Shown here: positions 11,911 to 24,800 of the stretch, in pieces
Position numbering within the stretch: position 1 is the stretch's first letter
Layout: each line of letters begins with the position of its first letter
From: Chlorocebus sabaeus
Taxonomy: Eukaryota; Chordata; Mammalia; Primates; Cercopithecidae
Direction: 5' to 3'
Assembly (NCBI RefSeq): GCF_047675955.1
Contig: NC_132927.1
Location: forward strand, 62,415,702 to 62,479,701
Length of the DNA stretch: 64,000 bases
Notes under the pieces: model-generated
What the model was told of the DNA's origin: nothing
Databases searched by the model: none
The model's input: the letters and a program-made list of their open reading frames with translations, nothing else
Translations under genes and position numbers: made by a program

Positions 11911-12215
11911 TGTCCGGACGCAGTGGTTCACATTTGTAATCCCAGCATTTTGGGAGGCCAAGGCAGGGTTGAGGGGCCAGGGGGATCACTTAAGGCCTGG
12001 AGTTCGAGACCAGCCTGGGCAACATGGTGAAATCTTGTCTCTAATAAAAATACAAAAAGTAGCCAGGCATGGGGCAAGTGCCTGTAATCCCAACTACTCA
12101 GGAGGCTGAGGCAGGAGAATTGCTTGCACCTAGGAGGCGGAGTTGCAGTGACCTGGGATCGCACTATCACACTCCAGCCTGGGTGACAGAGCAAGACTCT
12201 GTCTTAAAAAATATA
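11911..12215 (+). mobile_element. Alu (S-like), full length
   Basis: It starts 'tgtccggacgcagtggttca' and has both monomers, the middle A-rich linker ('aaaaatacaaaaagtagcca') and the 3' end 'ctccagcctgggtgacagag'. An extra 'ttgaggggccagggggatca' segment replaces the usual 'cgggcggatcac'. The tail runs into a TATACA/CACA microsatellite at 12210-12245. Possible TSD: aaatttct before and taatttct after. Frames on both strands here are Alu shadows. Confidence 0.9.
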
Positions 12216-12249
12216 TATACATACACACATACACACACATATAAAAATG

Positions 12250-13589
12250 TTTAATTTCTCAAGAAAGGACATAAGCTATGAGACTCAACCGATATTTTAT
12301 CTGAGGGCAAGAGAAAACCAGTTTCAAGAGAGCTTGAATGGTAGCCAGAACTAAGAAAAAAAATGTTTTTTGCTTTTTATTTTTTCCATTACATCCAGTA
12401 ATTTCTGCTCCTTTAACAGATTGGCAAAACGAGAGTTGTATTTACGTCTGTGGTGCTGTTTTTCCTCAGAAAATGCTACAAACTCTTGTTACTGGGAAAT
12501 TAAAGATACTAGGAAGTCCTGCAGTAATACAAATCTTATTTTTCTTGTATTTCCTAAAAGCTGAATATAAGTCCCTTTGAAAATATTATGTAAATGAAGT
12601 GAAATGAGTATACTCTTTTGAAACTCATGATGTACATGAGATTGCTTTCTAGCTTTGTCAGTTCCTAGCAGGTCATTTCATATTTAGACCTCCTCTTACC
12701 TGTAAATCGCAGAAAATATTTCTATTACAGGTATTTTTGAGAAGAAGAATACAAATTATAATGTAGAAAAACTGCCTGATTCAGTAATTATAAATGAAAT
12801 GGGTGATTAATAAAACCTTATTCATCTAATGTCTAACATCAATAAAAAAACTACTTTTTCTTTCTATTTTAGTTAGATTTTGAGTGTAATTGCTTGAAGT
12901 AATTACATCTCTCATTTCATGGAAAATTATCAACTTGATCTATACAAGACCTGTCTCTTGTTGACTGAATGTTTTACTCATTTTTAACTTCATTCCCTAC
13001 TCTCAGTCAACATTTACTTTTCAGAAGTATTTTCTATGCATCACTTTGTTGATATATGCTTTTATAACATATCTATTGTTGTTTGTGGTGCATATTATTT
13101 TAATTTATAAATATCATATTGTTTTGTAGATTTTATCTCTTTCTCATTATTATTATTTTTTGTCTCTCCATTGTTTCCTTCTTTAGCTCTGTCTACGTCT
13201 ATATGACAACTATCTAGTCTTGCTGCATTATCCTCAATGATGTGCACCCACCACGTTTTACAAATACATTTCCCCAGTCACAGACAACCACACTACTTCA
13301 AACAGCCCATTCTCCACAAATGCAACTGTGATTAATATCTACACTCATGTCCCCCGAGGGGCCTATATGAGAATTTCTTTGGGACGTAACCCAGATGTAA
13401 GCAAATATTTCAATTTACTTAAAATTGTGCCAAAAATTGTCCAAAATGTTGCACCAGACTTGAATCCCATCGGTAATACAAAGTGTCCCTGTATTTCAAC
13501 ATCTGTTTATATTCCAATACCAACTTGACTTATCCAACTGTTTAAAATGTGTGAGCTTAAGAAGTATAAAGCAATATCTTCTTGTTTTA
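12250..13589. other. Unassigned AT-rich sequence
   Basis: No recognised repeat or gene. The frames at 12338-12580 and 13328-13528 have no domain or coding-like composition that I can see. Confidence 0.45.
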
Positions 13590-14300
13590 ATTTATAGTTT
13601 TCCGTTTCTGATGTGGTTTAGAGTCTGTTGTTGTTTTGATGTTTTCAGCTTTGTCAAATGCTTTAATGTAATCTTTATTCATGTTTCATTTGTTTTCATC
13701 TTTCTTCTGGTTATTGCTGATAATGATGATTTGCAGGAGCTCTTTGCATATTCTTAGTCAGTCCTTGATTTTTTTGATATTGCAAATATTTCTCTCAATT
13801 GGGCAGAGGGAAAATGTATGTCATAGTGGTAAAGAATGTGGATTCTTCACTTACTTTCCAAGTAATTTTAGACAAGTTACTTACCTAGATTTTTGTTGGT
13901 TTTCTTTTTGAGTCATCAGCAAAATGAGCATAAGTACTCTGGCACACAGTAAACACTATATAGGTATTAGCTCTTATCATCTCTTGTTTGATTTTATTCA
14001 TGGCGTTTTTGTTTAAGATAAATTCTTCATGTTGAGTTGTAATTGAATTTTTTATAGTTCAGAGTTTGTGGGTTTTGTTTAGAAAGTCTTCCTTTACTCT
14101 TATATCACAAGGTGTCTTTTCTTCTATTAAATTTGTTGTCTGACTCTTCACTTGTGGACGTTTAATCTATTGAATATATTGTAATTTTAACGTTGAATAT
14201 GGTATTAGATAAGGATCCAGTTTTCTTTTTTCTCCAGGTTGAGCCATTTGTGACAATCTCAACTGCAAACCCCCATTCATTCGTGTGGCCACCTAACCAC
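13590..14300 (-). repeat. L1ME/L1M4-type ORF2 fragment, antisense, split by a MIR
   Basis: Highly diverged antisense L1: 'gatttgcaggagctctttgc', 'gcaaatatttctctcaattg', then 'gtttagaaagtcttccttta' and 'gataaggatccagttttctt'. The pieces fall in the order expected for antisense ORF2 of an old L1M. A MIR (13801-13980) sits between the two halves. Confidence 0.6.
13801..13980 (+). repeat. MIR nested in an old L1
   Basis: 'catagtggtaaagaatgtgg', 'agacaagttacttacctaga', 'cagcaaaatgagcataagta' and 'ggcacacagtaaacactata' reproduce the MIR order from box A region to 3' end. L1 sequence continues on both sides, so the MIR inserted into it. Confidence 0.75.
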
Positions 14301-14759
14301 TTATATTTTTAAAATGTGACACAAACAAACTGTAAACTAAGCGTGTAACAATAGCTTTGACATTAGTGTTGAAATGGAGAATACGACTTGGAGTAAGTGG
14401 GAAAGAGCCTCTGAATTTATGGTCTAATCTGCCCCCAGAAATCAAGCATTTTGTGAGCTACAATTTCTGATTCTATGATACAAGTAATCATTTGACTCTA
14501 ATAAAATAATTTTGTCACCTTTCAATAGAATCTTGATTACATCCTAAATGACTGCGTCCATATGGTTTTGGAATTGCTATTTAAAAGACAAAGCTTTCCT
14601 TTTTAAGCTCCCTCTGTGTTCCTTTCCCTCCTCTCCCCAGTATAATCTGATTTAGCTAAGAGTGGACATGAATGGATTCTATTTCTTCAAAGAAATAAAA
14701 AAAAATCTCATTCACAATTACTGTAATTATTACGTATGGAATGGAGAAAGAAGAGGAAA
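14301..14759. other. Unassigned sequence
   Basis: Unique-looking AT-rich DNA. Nothing recognised. Confidence 0.45.
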
Positions 14760-14900
14760 GGAATGTAAGATGGTGATAGGTTAAAAGGATCATGGGCTTT
14801 GAAGGTAGATGTCTTTGGGGTGTAAATCTTGGCTAAATATTTTTTAGTGTACATATCTACTCCAATACTCAATTTTCTCATCCCTACTGCATACATTTCT
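14760..14900 (+). repeat. MIR fragment
   Basis: 'catgggctttgaaggtagat' and 'ctcaattttctcatccctac' occupy the positions of the MIR 'ctctggagtcaga' and 'tcagtttcctcatctgta' landmarks. Diverged. Confidence 0.55.
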
Positions 14901-15904
14901 GATGTTATTTTAATAAAAGAACAGACCTCTTAAGTTTCTAGCCAAATGTTTGGTAATATAATAGTCAATACATGTTAATCTTCCGTCTTTTGCTTTCTTA
15001 AATACAAAATTAGAAAGTCAATTTACAATTATAAATGTAATTTTCTTTATAAAGATAATGTTTTAACTGGCTTACATTTTATGTTTTTCAGACTTGCGTC
15101 ATTTATATTTTTAATTCAACGAGGATGAGAAAATTGATTAACATAAAATCTTTTCATGTCTGTTTCGGATGAGAGACTAGCTGAATCCAAGAAGAGAAGC
15201 CCTTGAATGGTGTATTGAACACTAGACAAACATTCACACATTGGCTTCTTTGGTGCCAGGTAATTAGAATTTGTAATTTGCTCTTAATTAAATTGCAGAC
15301 TACCCAAAGGCCTTGATCAGTGGCCTTTTGACTGCCTCCACCCTGTTTGGAGGAAACCAACAAAACACAAATTAGCCTTTAAAAATATGCCTATTGATTT
15401 CTCCTCATCTCACCAAACATATCCTACCCCAGCAGATACATACTTATATTGGTTATAATGTCAACATATATCAATGTGCCAACTAAACAAAGAGCTCCTC
15501 TAAACTACCAAACATGTTGTTATTATTATTATTTTAATTTTGAAAACATTTCTAACTTAACAGAAACATTGACTGGGCAGCACTATTTGTATCATTCCTA
15601 TGTACTAGCAACTTCTCACCCATATTGAACTTGATCTTCAAAACTCTCCCCAGGTAGGGCTTTTTTTCCTTTGACTTTTGTCTATTGTTATTCCTTCCTG
15701 TTTTCCCTCCTCTGTTGTTGATGCTTTTTATTTTGGTTAGCATGTTTCTGATCAGCATGAAAACTGCCCGGGAGCTTTTCTGTCTTGCAGAGCTAGTTAA
15801 TGAGATTGTTGCTGCCTTCAGATTCTATAAAGGACTTCTTCAATATTGGGTGAGATTAAAGTCAAAATCAAGAGAATTTATTTTTCAGTTGAATCTATGT
15901 AAGT
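14901..15904. other. Unassigned sequence
   Basis: No repeat or gene recognised. The 87-codon plus-strand frame at 15685-15948 runs into the following MIR and has no domain. It is probably chance. Confidence 0.45.
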
Positions 15905-16070
15905 CTGTTAAAAAAGCAATGGACTCAGGGTCAAACATCTGTAATTGAGCCTCACTCTACAGGTTATTAATTGTATGACTGCATTTCTCAGTTTCCTCAT
16001 CTATAAAACCAGGTTAGCAAAAACTGCCTGCCTACTTCAAAAGACACATATAAAAACTGAACTAAAAGCC
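15905..16070 (+). repeat. MIR fragment
   Basis: 'aaaaaagcaatggactcagg', 'attgagcctcactctacagg' and 'ctcagtttcctcatctataa' are MIR landmarks in the correct order. Confidence 0.7.
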
Positions 16071-16586
16071 ATACAAAACGAAGCAGATAGCTCATTTGCT
16101 TTACTCGGAATGACAATTCAACATAGTATTTTAAATTCTTGTCTTTTAAAACAGTGATTTCACACATATTGGCTCATTAAATTCTTCTTATTATCAAGAG
16201 TTGTTTAACACATTTGAGAACACAAAACAATTGCCTTTTCTGTCCTTTTTTTAGATGGTAATTATTCTTTAGTAAAGTCGTGTTGTTTTAATTGAAAATG
16301 AATTTAAGTTTTTAATCAGGATTAACACAAATCGATGTGTTCTCAGTTGTTGAAAGTTAAACTAGTATTGCTATATTTCAATGATTGCTAGAATAAAGAA
16401 ATAAAAAATCAAAATATTTTGAGTAAAGCTTTATACATTATATAAATGCATAATTGTATTTGCATAGGTAAACGATAATTTTTTTTTCTATTTTTGGTAA
16501 GCAATAAGTTAATATATTATGTAAGAATGAAAAGGATTCAAATATTTGCCTGTTTCTAATCTTAAAGAATGAAGAAAGGATCAAAT
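16071..16586. other. Unassigned AT-rich sequence
   Basis: Nothing recognised. It ends with 'aaat' (16583-16586), which is the left copy of the TSD of the following LTR. Confidence 0.45.
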
Positions 16587-16900
16587 TGAGACAACCAGGA
16601 GGGAAGAGTTCCCTGGCAAAACTCCAATCTGCCTGAGCACTGAGGTGGAGCCACAGAAGTCCGGATCATCCGCAAACGGGAGGAGCCTGGCCCCTCCTCT
16701 TCCTGTGTGTAATCTGGGATTTAATCTGTGAGGAGCGAACGCCAAGGGCAGGAAGCACAGGCTCTGACTTTTTTTTTCTTTATGCCTAATAAATCCCATT
16801 TTTCTCACTCTTCAAATAGTCTTCAAGCCTAAGCCTAAATTTTCGTGACGGTGGAACAAGGACTCCATCTTTAGCTGAACTAAGGAAAAGTCCTGCGACA
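16587..16900 (+). mobile_element. Solo ERV LTR (ERV1-type), family not named
   Basis: It begins TG ('tgagacaaccaggag') and ends CA ('cctgcgaca'), with a perfect 4-bp TSD aaat on each side (16583-16586 and 16901-16904); a 4-bp TSD is typical of class I (ERV1) LTRs. A poly(A) signal aataaa lies at 16788-16793, followed by a U5-like segment. It is less AT-rich than its surroundings and keeps several CpGs. No internal proviral sequence is present, so it is a solo LTR left by recombination between two LTRs. The family name is uncertain. Confidence 0.75.
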
Positions 16901-17234
16901 AAATTCTTTGCTAAAAATACATGAGGTTGCCTCCTTCTTCTTAGTCTAAAAAGAAATATATTTCAATGGTTAATGTTTTAGTAATTCAAAAATTATCAAG
17001 CATTTGTTCACAACTATAAGTTGTGCATTTTTTATATTCCTACTTGATAATAGACTGTAATTGTCTTATTAAACTGCCAATGTTGATCTTTGTGACTCAT
17101 TGCATTGATTATAAGCAGTGTTGTGTGTGTGTGTGTGTCAAATTTAGGGGTTTTTGGCATGGCTGCTGGTAGCCTGTATCCGATATCCTGTATTAATTCT
17201 AATATTTGCATTTTTAACATGTTTTCAAGTTGCT
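16901..17234. other. Unassigned sequence with a short TG repeat
   Basis: Contains a TG microsatellite at about 17121-17139. No gene or named repeat. Confidence 0.5.
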
Positions 17235-17248
17235 AAAATAGCAAAGCT

Positions 17249-17464
17249 TCAAGGCCAGTCTGGCCGATATGGCAAAACCCCGTCTCTACTAAAAGTACAA
17301 AAATTAGCCTGGTGTGGGGGTGCATGCCTGTAATCCCAGCTACTTGGAAGTCTGAGGCAGGAGAATCTCTTGAACTCAGAAGGCAGAGATTGCGGTGGGT
17401 CGAGATCGCACTACTGCACTCCAGCCTCCTCGATAGAGATTCGTCTGAAAAATAAAATAAAATA
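17249..17464 (+). mobile_element. 5'-truncated Alu with perfect TSD
   Basis: The Alu begins inside the left monomer at 'caaggccagtctggccga' and continues to a (aaaat)n tail. It is flanked by the perfect 14-bp direct repeat aaaatagcaaagct at 17235-17248 and 17465-17478. The perfect TSD shows the truncation happened at insertion (incomplete reverse transcription) and not by later deletion. The 'ct/aaaa' target suits L1 endonuclease. Confidence 0.92.
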
Positions 17465-17639
17465 AAAATAGCAAAGCTATGTATGGTTTCTCTGAGTTTT
17501 GTAATTTATCGCTATTAACTGCAGAAATTTATTATATGATACATATAAGTAAATTTGGATTGGGTTTAATTTTATATTTTTGAATATAGTTCTTCAATAT
17601 AAACTTTATCTTAGACCTGAAGAAATAAAAATAAAGTAG

Positions 17640-19000
17640 ATATACAAACATACACAAATGTCACAAATGTATGCAGTCCTTGCCTAATTTAAGACGTTAA
17701 CTTGGGATAAATTAAAAGTATATGTTGCAATTCCTGCAGCAACCACTAAAATTAATACAATAATATTATATCTAGAAATCTGATAGAGTAATTAAAATAA
17801 AGCATTAAAAAGATTATTAATCCCCAAAAAGTTAGGACACACTTGCACACACACATGGACAGATACAAAAACAATAGCAGTTAGAAGACCCAAATAAAAT
17901 CCTCATCATAATTATACCAGGAAAAGATTGTTAAGTAGAATTTTAAAAGGATTGATTTTATCCTGTCTATGAGACATGCATGTTAGAAACAAAACTAGGA
18001 TGGATATATTTTAAAAGTATAGTAGTTATAAATATCTGAGCCCAATAAAATAGTATCAAATGTAGTGAAACAAAAACTGTCAGAAGTTAAAAGAGATGTA
18101 TAGAAATTCACAATTATAGTTGTTGACTTTTACTCTTCTCATTCAATAATGAATACATTACTAGACAAAGAATCAATAAAGATATGAAAGATGAAAATGA
18201 TACTACCAACTCCTTTAACCTAGTTTTTATTTATAGAACATAGCACCCAACAACTGCAGAACGAATATTTTTTCCAATCTCATGTAGAAAGTTCATCAAG
18301 ATAGACCATATTATGGGCTATAAACAAATCTCAATACATTTCAAAAACAAAATAAAAATAAAATAAGTAAGTTTTCTGACCACTATAAAGTTGTAACAGG
18401 AAACATAGCCTTACAATGTTTTGAAAAGAACCAAACATTTAGACATTAATTAACTCATTTCTAAAGAACTTATGGGCAATTAGCAAATATTTTTTAACCA
18501 AATAATAATGAAAGTGCAACACATCAAAATTAGTGGAATAGAGTTAAAGCAGTGCTTTATTTCAGAACATGTGACTTTAAATTCTTATATTAGAATGAAT
18601 AATAGCCTAAAGTAAAAGATACAAACTTTGGGAAGTACAAAAAATAATATCAAATTAAACTCAAGAAAAACATAAATAATGAACAAAAAATGGAAATAAC
18701 TCATGCTATAGAAAAATCAATTAAAAAAAGGTAATTCTTTGAAAAATTTAAAAAGTATATATAAAAGTCTAGCTAGATAGTTCAAGATTAACAAAAGGGA
18801 AAATATAAGTTACCAATATTGGGAATGAAGACAGGGATACCATTTCATACTCTAGAGATTAAAAATTGAATAAATACTATAAATAAGTTTATGCCTATTT
18901 TTCAACTTGAATGAAATGAATAATGGCTGAGAAAATGCAATTACCAATGCAATTACCAATGCAATTGTATAATAATGAATAGAAAATATAAATAATTCTT
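17640..19000 (+). mobile_element. L1M ORF2 remnant, first part (endonuclease region)
   Basis: Old plus-strand L1 with 'cacccaacaactgcagaacg', 'catcaagatagaccatatta', 'gggctataaacaaatctcaa' and 'gttaccaatattgggaatga', which in L1 lie in the endonuclease to pre-RT part of ORF2. It is riddled with stops and has no long open frame. The same element continues after the LTR at 19001-19500 and again after the insert at 20690-21165. Confidence 0.72.
18936..18972. repeat. 12-bp tandem repeat, about three units
   Basis: The unit 'aatgcaattacc' is repeated (atgcaattaccaatgcaatt...). It sits in the L1M just before the LTR insertion. Confidence 0.8.
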
Positions 19001-19500
19001 GTATTAGTTTCCTATTGCTGGTGTAACAAATTACCACAAACCTAGTGACTTGAAACTACACAAAAATTTGTCTTATGTTCTGTAGGTCAATACCTAAAAT
19101 GAGTCTCACTGGACTAAAATCAAGGTGTCATCCAGACTGCCTTTTTTCTAGAGACACTAGGGAAAAAACTTTCCTGTCTTTTCCATTTTCTAGAGAGCAT
19201 GTGAATTACTTGACTCATGATCCCTTTGTCTATCTTCAAAGCCAGCAATGACCAACTAAGCCTTTCTTGAATTGCATCTCTCTGATACTGGCTTTTCTAT
19301 CTTCTTATTCTACATTTAAGGACACATGTGATTACATTGAGCCTTTCCAGATAATCCAAGATAAACTCCTTATCTTAAAATCAGCTGGTTAATACTATAA
19401 TTGGTCTCATAATTCTACTTTGCTATAAAAAGTAGCTCATTCACAAGTTGTGGAAATGAGGATGTAGACATTTGTGTGAGGCTACTATTCTGTTTACCCT
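19001..19500 (-). mobile_element. MLT1-type MaLR LTR, antisense
   Basis: It starts 'ttgtattagtttcctattgc', the reverse complement of a MaLR 3' terminus (ACTAATAC...). It continues with 'acaaattaccacaaacctag', 'gactaaaatcaaggtgtcat', 'tcttcaaagccagcaatgac' and 'gtgattacattgagcctttc', landmarks of this LTR group. L1M sequence lies on both sides. The subfamily is not determined. Confidence 0.72.
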
Positions 19501-19556
19501 AGCTCACTCTGTATATTAAATCTGTTTACCATAGCCCACTCTATATGTTAAATCAC
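19490..19556. repeat. 32-bp tandem duplication
   Basis: Two adjacent copies starting 'ctgtttaccctagctcactc' and 'ctgtttaccatagcccactc', each ending 'ttaaat'. They differ at a few positions, so this is an old local duplication at the end of the LTR. Confidence 0.75.
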
Positions 19557-19599
19557 TCTAAGCTCAGAACTTTGGCTTAGACAACTCTAAGCCCAAATG

Positions 19600-20689
19600 C
19601 TTTCATATGCAAAATCTATTCAACATTTATGGGAGAAATAATATAAATTTTACAACAAATTATTCAGAATAAAAATATATTTGTCAACCCCTGTTTGTAA
19701 AGTTCGTGTTCTTGTATAGTAACACTTGATCAAGACATTACAAGGAAAGAGTTGTATACACCAATAATGTCATAAGCATAGGTATATAAATCCTAAACAA
19801 AATATGAGCAAATCAAATGCAATACTATATGAAAGGAATTACACATCATAACCAAATGGAATTTATATCAGGAATGCAAGTTACTTTAGTATTTGAAAAT
19901 TTATTAATGCATGTCACAAAATTAATGAAGGAAAACAGAAAAAAAATCATATAAGCCTATCTATAAATGTAGAAAAAGTATTTGACCATACTCATTCATA
20001 ATAAAAGCCTACTAAAACAAAAGAGAACTTTCTCAACTTTATAAGAGGTACCTATAAATCTATAGGGAGTATACTTAATAGTAAAAGACAGAAGATTTTC
20101 CTCTTGAGATTAAGGACAAGGCAAGGATACCCCCTGTTTTCTCTTTTATTCAACGTTATTTGGAGGCCCCAGTAATTGCTGTAAGAAAAAAAAAGAATGA
20201 ATGAAGTAAACCTCTTTACTCACGGATAACAGGAATGATCACATTAAATAGTGTAACAAACATTCAAAAAACAAGTAAACAAAAAACTACCAGAGAGTGA
20301 TTTTAGCAAGATTGCAGGACATACAGTAAATAACTGAACATCAATAATATTTCTACGTACTAATAACAAATCATTAGAAATTTTAAAAAGTATTTAATAT
20401 TAGATGGTATCAAAACATGAAAATACTTAGGGATACATTTAAAAATATTTGCACAATAACTGTACTGTGAAAACTCTGTCAATATAAACTCTGTTGATAG
20501 ATATTAAAGAAGACCTAAATAAATGCAGAAATATACTGCGCTCATGAATTGGAAAGCTCAGTATTGTTAAGACGTTAATTTTCCCCAAATTGAACCACAG
20601 ATTCAATGTAGTCCCAGTTACCTTTTTTCTTTTTGGTAAACATTGACAAGCTGATTTTAAAATTGAATTAAAACACATGTCTACACAAA
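19600..20689 (+). mobile_element. L1M ORF2 remnant, second part (RT region)
   Basis: 'accaaatggaatttatatca', 'ggaatgcaagttactttagt', 'gcgctcatgaattggaaagc', 'ttttccccaaattgaaccac' and 'ttgacaagctgattttaaaa' are RT-domain to C-terminal landmarks of L1M ORF2, plus strand. All frames are broken. Confidence 0.75.
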
Positions 20690-21170
20690 AATTTACACAG
20701 AAATGTTCATAGCAGCGTTATTCATAATAGCTAAAATGTGGAAAAATCTGAATGTCTATGAATGGATAAATGGATAAGCAAAATGTGTATATTCATAAAC
20801 TGGAAAATCATTTGTCCATAAAAAAGAAGTAGTAGTACATGCTACCACATGGATGTACCTTGAAAACATTATACTGAAATGTTTGCAGTGAAAGAAACAA
20901 GTCACAAAAGACCACATATTACATGATTCCATTTATGTGACATATCCAGAATAAGCCAGTCTACAGAGACGGAAAGTACCTTGGTGCTTGCCTAAAGCTG
21001 GGAGAATAGGAAAGTTGGAGATGATAGCTAATAAATATGGGGTTTCTTTTTGAGGTCATGAAAATGTTCTACAGTTGACTGTGGTGATAGTTGTACACTT
21101 CAAATGGGTGGCTTATATAGTATGTTAAATATATCTTAAGAGATCTGTTACCTCGAAAAAGAAATCACAA
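20690..21170 (+). mobile_element. 5'-truncated L1M 3' end inserted in an older L1M
   Basis: 'atgttcatagcagcgttatt', 'gattccatttatgtgacata', 'ctgtggtgatagttgtacac' and a tail 'gaaatcacaataaaaaaatt' make up an L1M 3' UTR. The surrounding L1 ORF2 is continuous on either side ('attttaaaattgaattaaaa' before, 'actataagaccgcaatagtc' after). This is therefore a separate insertion with only its last ~480 bp. Confidence 0.68.
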
Positions 21171-21815
21171 TAAAAAAATTATACAGCAAAGTAAATGGTA
21201 TAGGATACTCAATGCAATTTTTTAAAAGGAGAGCAAAGTGAAGGATATATACTACCTTATATCAAGATTTAATATAAAACTATAAGACCGCAATAGTCAT
21301 GGTGCAATCTTGGGATAAGAATAGACACATAGATTAATGGAACAGAATACTGAATCCAGAAATACACTCACAACACATGGTCACTTGATTTTAACAATGT
21401 TCAAAGGCTGTTCAATGAAAAAAAACAAAGGTCTTTCTAACAAATGGTAATGGAACAACTGTGTGTTTGTGTGGGCAAAAATGAACTTCCACTATTACTT
21501 TACAATAATTAACTGATTTATAAACCTAAATATAAGAGCTAAAAGTGTTTCAGAAGAAAATTTAGGAGAAAATCTGTGTGTTCTTAAGAGTGTTCAAGAA
21601 TTCTTAGATAAGACACAAAGAATCATCATCCATAAATAAAAAGGATTGATAAATTGGTTTTAATCAAAATTTAAAATGTTTATACTTAAACGATAGTGCT
21701 TAAGGCATTCCTACATATGAAACGACAATACTGCCATCTTGAAAACCCCTGAAAGTACAAAACTGTCTAGAACAGAAATGTTACATAATTTACATAAATG
21801 AAAAAGAGAAAAGAG
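21171..21815 (+). mobile_element. L1M ORF2 remnant, third part (C-terminal region)
   Basis: 'aaaactataagaccgcaata', 'gacacatagattaatggaac', 'acatggtcacttgattttaa' and 'caatgttcaaaggctgttca' continue ORF2 of the L1M that starts at 17640. It is cut off where the next L1 begins. Confidence 0.72.
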
Positions 21816-21819
21816 TCAA

Positions 21820-24800
21820 ACATTATCACAACAAAAACCCACCACATTATAAAGGTAAACAAAAAAGAGAAGAAAAATAACAAAGAATACCTATAATAAT
21901 CAAAAACAATAAACAAAATGACCAAAGTAAATCCTTACCTATCAATAACAACTTTGAATATGAATGATTAAAATTCCTCAATAAAAAATATAGATGGATT
22001 GATGCGCTGAATGGAAAAATAATAATAATAAAAAAAACCCAGACCCAACTATATGCTTTTTATACAAAGTCACTTCAGTTGTAAATACACAAATAGACTG
22101 AAAGTAAAAGGATGGATAATATCATTCCACACAAAGAGAAGTCAAAAGTTCTAGGAGTAAGTAAACTTATATTAGACAAAATAGACTATAATCAAATAAA
22201 ATAACAAGAGACAATGAAGGTCATTATATAATGACCAAGACCAATTCAGCAAGAGGATGTAAAAAGTGTAAATATGAATGTCCAATACTGGAGTGCCCAG
22301 ATATATGCATAAAGTATTATCAGAACTAAAGAGAGATTGAGACCTCACCACAATAACAGTTGGGGACTTTGGCACCCTGCTTTCACTCTGGACAGATCAT
22401 CGAGACAGAAAATCAACAAAGAAATGTTGGACTCACTCATCACTATAGACCAAATGGACCTAACAGACATTTACAGAACATTCAATTAAACAGCTGCAGA
22501 ATACACACTCTTTTCATTAGCACACAGAACAACATCCAGACCAGACCACATGTTAGGCCACAAAACAAGTCTTAACAAATTTTAAAAAATAGAAATCATA
22601 CTAAGTATTGTTCCAGACCACAATGAAGTAAAACTAGAAATCAATGATAAATAGAATTTTGGAAACTGAACAAATACATGGAAATTAAACACATGCTCCT
22701 GAATGATCATTTGCTCAATGAAGAAATTAAGAAGAAAATTAAAACATTTCCTGAAAGCAACGAAAATAGAAACTCAGCATACCAAAACCATGGGATATGG
22801 CAAAGCAGCGCTAAGAGAGAAGTTTTGCAATAAACCCTTACATAGAAAACATAGAAATATTTCAAATAAACAACCTGAGGACGCACCTCAAGGAACTAGA
22901 AAAATCAATAAACTAAACCTGAAATTAGTAGAAGGAAAGAAAGAGTAAAGATCAGAACAGAACTAAACAAAATAGGCTTTAAAAAATACAATAAATCAAC
23001 AAAACGAAAGGTTAGTTTTGCAAAAAGATAAAATTGACAAACTACTAAATATACTAACCAAGAGATAAGAAGACCTAAACAAATAAAATCAGACATAAGG
23101 AAGGAGACATTACAACTGATACCAGAGAAATTCAAAGACTCACTACAAACTTTTGTGAACAATTATGCACTAACAAAGTAAAACCTAGAGAGAGTGAATA
23201 AATTCCCGGACATATACAAGCACCAAGATCGAACCAGGAATAAATAAAAAACTGAACAGACCTATAATGAGTAACAAGATTGAATCTGTAATAAAAAGTT
23301 TTACAACAAAGAAAAGCCCAGTACCGATACATTTATTACTGAATTCCAACAAACTTACAAAGAAGTACTAATACCAATTCTTCTCAAACTATTCCCAAAA
23401 AGAGATGAGGAAGAATTTCTTCCTAAATCATTCTAAGAGATCAAAATGACCCTGATACCAAAAGCAGACAAGGACCAAACAAAACAAAAAAAGGAAACAA
23501 AGGCTAATATTCGTGATGAACATAGATTCAAAAATCATCAACAAAATACTAGCAAACCAGATCCAACAACAATTAAAAAGACTCTATCATGATTAAATGG
23601 GATTTATCCCAGGGATGCAAGAATAATTCAACAAATGCAAATCAATATGTGACACATCACATTAACAGAATGAATTATAACACCACATTATAATTTCAAC
23701 AGACACAGAGAAAAACATTTGATAAAATTCAACTTTCCTTCATAATTAGGGCTCTCAACAACTGAGGCGTAGAAGAAGCATATCTCAATCTAATAAAGCC
23801 TATATATGACAAACCCATGGCTAATATCCTACTAAATGGGAACTAGAACAAGAATGCCCACTTTTACCACTTTTAATCAACATTCTACTAGAAGTCTTAA
23901 TGAGAACACGCAAGGAAGAGGAAATAAAAGCATCCAAACTAAAAAAGAGAAAGTGAAATTGTCCTTCTTTGTAGAAGAAATTTTCTTATACATAAAATAT
24001 CCTAAAGACTGCCAAAAAGGTCTTCAAACTGATAAATTCAGTAAAATTTCAGTATATAAAACCAATAAGCAAAAATCAGTTGCTTTTCCACGTACCAGTA
24101 ATAAACTAGCTGAAAAAGAAATCAAGAAAGCAATCCCACTTACCATGGCTATAAAAAATACCTAGGAATAAATTTAAATAAGGAGGTAAAAGACCTCTAC
24201 AATAAAAACTATGACACATTAATGAAAGAAATTGAAGAGGGAAGAAACAAATGGAAAGACCTCCTATGCTTATATATTTTTAAAAATATTGTTAAAGTGA
24301 TAATACTACCCAAAGCAATCTACAGATTTAATGCAGTTAGTATCAAAATATCAGTGACATTCTTCACAGAAATAGAAAAAAAGTCCTAAAATTTGTGTAG
24401 AACCACAAAAGACCCTGAATAACCAAAGCAATACTAAGCAAAAAGTACAAAGTCAGAGGCATCACAGTATCTAACTTCAAAACATATTGCAAAGCTGTAG
24501 TAATCAAAGCAACACGATATTGGTTTAAAAACAGGCACATAAACCAATGAAGCAGAATAGAGAACCCAGAAATAAATCTACATTATTTACAGCCAAAGGA
24601 GTTTCGACAGAGAAGATACATTGGAGGAAAAAATATACTCTTAAATAAATGTTGCTGGGAAAACTGTATCTTCAGATACAGAAGAATGAAATTAGACTCC
24701 TACCTCTTATCATACACAAAAATCAACTCAAAATATATTCAAGATTTAAGTACAAGACCTCAAACTATAAACCTACTATGAGAAAAAAACATAGAGAAAA

